Shown here: positions 60,536 through 64,000 of the stretch, piece by piece | Position numbering within the stretch: the stretch's first letter is position 1 | How the letters are laid out: each line of letters opens with the position of its first letter | Assembly: GCF_042684865.1 (NCBI RefSeq) | Contig: NZ_JBHUML010000002.1 | Span: forward strand, 1,178,001-1,242,000 | From: Salibacterium lacus | GTDB lineage: Bacteria; Bacillota; Bacilli; Bacillales; Marinococcaceae | Length of the DNA: 64,000 bases | Direction of reading: 5' to 3' | Position numbers and translations under genes: made by a program | Notes under the pieces: generated by a model | The model's input: the letters and a program-made list of their open reading frames with translations, nothing else | Databases searched by the model: none | Told to the model about the DNA's origin: nothing

Positions 60536-62311
60536 TTATTCGTTTTCCTGAAGGCGCTTCATTAATTCATGGGAAACGTTATCCGGTATGGAGATACCGC
60601 GGAAATCTTCGATGGTTGCTTCCTTCATCTTTTTCACGGACCCAAAATGGCGGAGAAGCTGGGTCTTTCGTTTCTCGCCGACGCCGGGAACATCATCAAG
60701 AATGGACGTGAACATGTTCTTCTTACGCGTCTGTCGGTGAAACGTAATGGCAAACCGGTGCACCTCGTCCTGAATCCGCTGAAGCAGGTGAAATGCGTGA
60801 CTGTTACGTTTGAGAGGCACCACTTCCACCGGGTCCCCCATGATCAACTCCGATGTTTTGTGCTTTTCATCCTTGGACAATCCAGCTACCGGCACAAGCA
60901 GTCCGAGTTCATCTTCGAGTACACTTTTCGCCGCACTCAGCTGTCCTTTCCCGCCGTCAATCAAAATCAAGTCAGGCAGTTCCGCTTTTTCTTTCAGCAG
61001 CCGTACGTAACGGCGGCGGATGACTTCCTTCATGGAAGCATAATCATCGGGACCCTCCACCTGTTTCACTTTGTATTTCCGGTAATCCTTTTTGTACGGA
61101 CGCCCGTTCAGAAATGTCACCATCGCTGATACCGGATCAGCTCCCTGAATATTGGAGTTGTCAAAAGCTTCAATACGGTAGGGTGTATCAATGTTCATTT
61201 TCTCTCCGAGGTCCTCCACCGCGCGGACTGTTCTCTCTTCATCACGTTCAATCAGCTGGAATTTCTCCGACAGTGCCTGTTCGGCATTCCGGGCAGCGAG
61301 CCGCACCAGTTCACGTTTTTGACCGCGCTGAGGCTGCTGGGTTTTTACGTCGACGAGCTGCGCTGCCATTTCTTTGTCCACTTCCTGCGGAAGCAGAATT
61401 TCCCGTGGTTTGATATGATCTTCTTTCAGATAAAACTGCCCGAGAAATGTAAGAAAATCTTCCTCTGGATCCTGATAAAACGGAAACGTTGAAACATCAC
61501 GTTCGATCAGTTTCCCCTGCCGCACAAAGAAGACCTGCACACACATCCAGCCTTTATCATAGGCATACGCGAAAACGTCCCGGTTCTGCCCATCATTGAT
61601 TGTCATTTTCTGCTTTTCCATCACGGCGTCAATGTGCTGGATTTGATCACGGAGCTCTTTTGCCCGCTCGAAATTCATTTCCTCCGAGGCTTCGTACATT
61701 TTTTCCTGAAGATCTTTTTTTACATCCTGATGCCCGTTATTCAAAAAGCGGACCATATCCTGCACAAGCTCCTTGTTTCTCTCCTGCGGTACATGAAACT
61801 CGCACGGAGCAAGGCACTGGCCGATATGATAATACAGGCAGACCCGGTCCGGCATTGTCCGGCATTTTCTCAGTGGATAAAGCCGGTCCAGCAGTTTTTT
61901 CGTCTCGTTTGCAGCGATGGCATTCGGATACGGACCGAAATAACGGCCTCCGTCTTTTTTTACTTTTCGCGTCGTAATAAGGCGCGGATGCTCTTCGTTT
62001 GTAATTTTCAAATACGGGTAGGATTTATCATCTTTTAAAAGGACATTAAACTTCGGTTCGTGCTTTTTAATGAGGTTCATCTCAAGAATCAACGCCTCTA
62101 TATTGGACGAGGTGATGATATATTCGAAATCATGGATATTTGCAACCAGCTGCTGGGTTTTGCCGTCATGCGAACCTGTGAAATAGGATTTCACCCGGTT
62201 TTTCAGCACTTTCGCTTTGCCGACGTAAATAATGGTGCCATGCTTGTTTTTCATTAAATAACAGCCCGGCTGCGCCGGCAGAACCGCCAGTTTTTCCTTG
62301 ATGGCGGACAA
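60536..62311 (-). CDS. uvrC: Excinuclease ABC subunit C
   Basis: Makes both incisions in nucleotide excision repair. N-terminal GIY-YIG nuclease (CYLMKNKHGTIIYVGKAK, about 19-97), a UVR helix pair (SEEMNFERAKELRDQI, about 210), the RNase H-like second nuclease (IEAFDNSNIQGADPV, about 395) and C-terminal HhH motifs (VPGVGEKRKTQLLRHFGS). I start at a TTG (62311), 5 nt after GAGGTGA; the GTG three codons earlier overlaps that site. This gives 591 residues and an N-terminus like B. subtilis. Confidence 0.95.
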   Translation of the reverse strand: MSAIKEKLAVLPAQPGCYLMKNKHGTIIYVGKAKVLKNRVKSYFTGSHDGKTQQLVANIHDFEYIITSSNIEALILEMNLIKKHEPKFNVLLKDDKSYPYLKITNEEHPRLITTRKVKKDGGRYFGPYPNAIAANETKKLLDRLYPLRKCRTMPDRVCLYYHIGQCLAPCEFHVPQERNKELVQDMVRFLNNGHQDVKKDLQEKMYEASEEMNFERAKELRDQIQHIDAVMEKQKMTINDGQNRDVFAYAYDKGWMCVQVFFVRQGKLIERDVSTFPFYQDPEEDFLTFLGQFYLKEDHIKPREILLPQEVDKEMAAQLVDVKTQQPQRGQKRELVRLAARNAEQALSEKFQLIERDEERTVRAVEDLGEKMNIDTPYRIEAFDNSNIQGADPVSAMVTFLNGRPYKKDYRKYKVKQVEGPDDYASMKEVIRRRYVRLLKEKAELPDLILIDGGKGQLSAAKSVLEDELGLLVPVAGLSKDEKHKTSELIMGDPVEVVPLKRNSHAFHLLQRIQDEVHRFAITFHRQTRKKNMFTSILDDVPGVGEKRKTQLLRHFGSVKKMKEATIEDFRGISIPDNVSHELMKRLQENE

Positions 62312-62316
62312 GGACT

Positions 62317-62676
62317 TCACCTCTTTTCTTCAATCCACTGCTTTAGAAGCACCGCATGGTTATAGGTCTCATCTTTGGCTGCAAAAAGCAGAGTGACAGT
62401 GTTTAAAGCAGCTTTATCTGCAAGTTCATTTATCTTCTGCTGTGCGTTCTCATCGTTTTGCAGTTCTTCGTCATAGTACCCTGCAAACGCCTCAAATTTT
62501 TCTTTCTCGTGATTAAACCATTTCCGAAGAGACGCACTCGGGGGCACTTCTTTTGCCCAGTCGTCAAGCTCCGCCTTATCTTTGGAAATTCCTCTCGGCC
62601 AGACTTTATCCACGAGTACACGGTACCCGTCCTGTTTGTCTGTTTTCTCGTAAATCCGTTTCAGTTGTACCGGCAT
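62317..62676 (-). CDS. DUF488 family protein
   Basis: A 119-residue soluble protein. DUF488 markers: LVDKVWPRGISKDKAELDDWAKEVPPSASLRKWFNH in pieces (VWPRGISK, APS-like PSASLRKWF) and TLLFAAKDETYNHAVLL at the end. The function is not known. GGGAGGG lies upstream of two consecutive ATGs (62679 and 62676). I take the second, which has 7-nt spacing. The uvrC RBS overlaps its stop, so the two are cotranscribed. Confidence 0.88.
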   Translation of the reverse strand: MPVQLKRIYEKTDKQDGYRVLVDKVWPRGISKDKAELDDWAKEVPPSASLRKWFNHEKEKFEAFAGYYDEELQNDENAQQKINELADKAALNTVTLLFAAKDETYNHAVLLKQWIEEKR

Positions 62677-62693
62677 CATAACACCCTCCCGTC

Positions 62694-62725
62694 GAAAAAA
62701 ACTGCTGACGCGGACATCAGCAGTT
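62694..62725 (-). terminator. Terminator of trxA
   Basis: A 9-bp perfect stem AACTGCTGA/TCAGCAGTT (62700-62708 with 62717-62725) is followed on the minus strand by TTTTTTCG. Confidence 0.88.
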
Positions 62726-62735
62726 TCGTTCGTTT

Positions 62736-63053
62736 TTAGGATAAATGTTTGTTCAGCACTTCTTCCAGCTGTTCTTTCGGCTGGAATCCGGTAATTTGTT
62801 CCACAACTTCGCCGTTCTTGAAAAGAAGCAGCGTTGGGATACTCATAACACCGAATTTTCCTGCTGTTTCCTGGTTTTCATCCACATCGAGTTTCGCGAT
62901 TTTGATTTGATCTCCCATTTCTGAATCAATCTCTTCCAGAACAGGAGCGATCATTTTACATGGACCGCACCAATCTGCCCAAAAGTCTGCGAGTACAACT
63001 CCTTCAGACGTTTGTTCTGTGAAATCCTGGTCGGATACGTTTACTATTGCCAT
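62736..63053 (-). CDS. trxA: Thioredoxin
   Basis: The main cytoplasmic thiol-disulfide reductase, 105 residues. The redox motif is WCGPC (C29 and C32), with the cis-proline motif SIPTLLLFKNG. The ATG at 63053 has AAAGGAGG 9 nt upstream; earlier in-frame codons precede that site. It is monocistronic between promoter and terminator. Confidence 0.98.
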   Translation of the reverse strand: MAIVNVSDQDFTEQTSEGVVLADFWADWCGPCKMIAPVLEEIDSEMGDQIKIAKLDVDENQETAGKFGVMSIPTLLLFKNGEVVEQITGFQPKEQLEEVLNKHLS

Positions 63054-63097
63054 AATAATGGTCCTCCTTTTAGTCTTCATAACTTGATACTGTTGGT

Positions 63098-63127
63098 ATT
63101 ATAGCACCCGGAATGTGCTGTTGCGAA
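63098..63127 (-). promoter_or_regulatory. trxA promoter (extended -10)
   Basis: TTCGCA, an 18-bp spacer and TGCTATAAT on the minus strand. A second TATAAT with a weak -35 lies about 50 bp further upstream, so two tandem promoters are possible, as in other Bacillus trxA genes. Confidence 0.6.
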
Positions 63128-63215
63128 TAAACTGCTCAACTATCATTATAATACCCGGGCGGGATAGTTTAAAAACATATCTAAAGCAACATCTTATGAC
63201 AGCAGCTGCGCTGAT

Positions 63216-63299
63216 TCAAGAAAAAAACAGCAGATAAACCGCTCCCGACAGCACAAAAAGAACACAGCATGCAATCAAAATTACTGCTAAACGTTCCAC
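63216..63299 (-). CDS. 27-residue predicted membrane peptide
   Basis: A short minus-strand frame: GTG start at 63299, TGA stop at 63216-63218. GGGGGAGGAG lies 7 nt before the GTG. The peptide begins MERLAVILIACCVLFVLSG and continues AVYLLFFS, a single hydrophobic helix with a charged N-terminus. It sits 32 bp after yshE. The strong ribosome site and the helix support translation. No function can be given. Confidence 0.55.
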   Translation of the reverse strand: MERLAVILIACCVLFVLSGAVYLLFFS

Positions 63300-63331
63300 G
63301 GCAGTTCTCCTCCCCCGCACTTGGCATGTTC

Positions 63332-63739
63332 CTACAGAATACCGGCACCGATCACAAATGACATTCCGACGGAAATGATAAATGAAATCAAGCCGACAGC
63401 ACGGTTGTCTGCCTTGATTTCTTCGTCGACTTTAAACATTGGTGTCAAAAATTCAAACATTACATAGCTGAACACGAGAAGAACGAAACCATACGTGCCC
63501 CACAGCACCATCGTCAATATGGCATCATTGTGTTCGATTGAAAAGCGGAAAATATTCGCCACGCCGAATATTTTCCCGCCTGTTGCAAGAGCCACCGCCA
63601 TGTTTCCGCTCTTTATTTCTTCCCAGTTTTTATAAGAAGTGATGGTCTCAAAAACCGTCAAAAAAACGATAAGGGAAAGAACAGCCACGCTGAAGTTGGC
63701 CGCTGTCTCTACAAATGGGTTCTGCATCAGATTTTCCAT
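63332..63739 (-). CDS. yshE: DUF350 membrane protein YshE-like
   Basis: A 135-residue membrane protein with four hydrophobic segments. The DUF350 features are IKSGNMAVALATGGKIFGVANIF and a C-terminal GLISFIISVGMSFVIG helix. The function is not known. GAGAGG lies 8 nt before the ATG. In B. subtilis yshE lies next to mutS2 (yshD), as here. Confidence 0.88.
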   Translation of the reverse strand: MENLMQNPFVETAANFSVAVLSLIVFLTVFETITSYKNWEEIKSGNMAVALATGGKIFGVANIFRFSIEHNDAILTMVLWGTYGFVLLVFSYVMFEFLTPMFKVDEEIKADNRAVGLISFIISVGMSFVIGAGIL

Positions 63740-63773
63740 ATCGTCCGCCTCTCTTATGAAACCTTCTCCTGTA

Positions 63774-64000
63774 TTATTTCAAACGGGCGACAGTATTGCC
63801 GATCCCGCCTTCGTTCATTCCGCCGTCTCTGGTTTCTGCGACGCTGGGATGTTTATTCAGGAGTTCTTTGACGCCTTTACGGAGAGCGCCGGTGCCTTTG
63901 CCGTGTATGATATGAACCTGCGGATAGCCGGCGAGTACAGCTTCATCGAGATATTTTTCCACTTTCTGCATGGCATCCTCGTAGCGCACCCCGCGCAGAT
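63774..64000 (-). CDS. mutS2: 3' end of mutS2 (Smr domain)
   Basis: Only the last 75 codons are in the window; the gene runs off the right edge. They form the Smr endonuclease domain: LRGVRYEDAMQKVEKYLDEA, then the catalytic-type IIHGKGTGALRKGV and GGIGNTVARLK at the end. MutS2 suppresses recombination and rescues stalled ribosomes in Bacillus. It lies 35 bp before yshE. Confidence 0.93.
   Translation of the reverse strand, partial: LRGVRYEDAMQKVEKYLDEAVLAGYPQVHIIHGKGTGALRKGVKELLNKHPSVAETRDGGMNEGGIGNTVARLK

Overview
The window reads as a chromosomal segment of a spore-forming member of the Bacillaceae. The gene order of the housekeeping blocks follows Bacillus subtilis: clpX-lonB-lonA-engB-hemAXCDBL, tig-ysoA-leuDCBA-ilvCNB, gerE-racE-gerM-rph-rdgB-ysnB, uvrC-yslB-sdhCAB and mutS2-yshE-trxA-uvrC. 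Spore genes (gerE, gerM, a CotX-type coat protein) support a sporulating Firmicute. Many proteins have acidic tails and linkers, and one carries an S-layer anchor, which would suit a halophilic or alkaliphilic genus. That placement is inference. Nearly every gene is on the minus strand. The exceptions are a truncated MFS transporter at the left edge, a small membrane protein near 7.9 kb and yslB near 45.5 kb.

Left third (1-27 kb): the heme operon hemA-X-C-D-B-L, the proteases and chaperones engB/lonA/lonB/clpX/tig, a TPR protein, and the branched-chain amino acid cluster ilvE-ilvB-ilvN-ilvC-leuA-leuB-leuC-leuD. ilvB is preceded by a clear T-box leader, and ilvE by a strong SigA promoter and a CodY-box-like site.

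Middle (27-45 kb): a SAM methyltransferase; two paralogous secreted ComEC-type metallo-hydrolases, one fused to S-layer anchors and a ComEA-like DNA-binding domain, the other overlapping a DUF3006 gene; two genes of a spore-coat locus; a tRNA-Arg with the remains of a tyrosine integrase beside it; the ysnB/rdgB/rph/gerM/racE group; ptsHI with a leader that looks like a GlcT-type antiterminator/terminator; gerE with a clear SigK promoter; a terminal-inverted-repeat element interrupted by 46 Ns; sdhCAB; and a Ktr/Trk potassium channel subunit.

Right third (45-64 kb): yslB, three membrane or secreted proteins of unknown function (one a large DUF2339 protein), a seven-gene D-glucarate operon (GntR regulator, 5-keto-4-deoxyglucarate dehydratase, 2,5-dioxovalerate dehydrogenase, TctC/TctB/TctA transporter, glucarate dehydratase), a lipoprotein, an AraC regulator and a secreted protein that each have a Fur box, then uvrC, a DUF488 protein, trxA, a 27-codon membrane ORF, yshE and the 3' end of mutS2. 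The block between yslB and uvrC looks like accessory insertion into an otherwise conserved neighbourhood.

The most unusual items are the SLH/ComEC/ComEA fusion with its paralogue, the antiterminator-type leader of ptsHI, the tRNA-Arg integration scar and the Fur-controlled regulator/secreted-protein pair. All assignments come from reading the sequence. No database search was possible.
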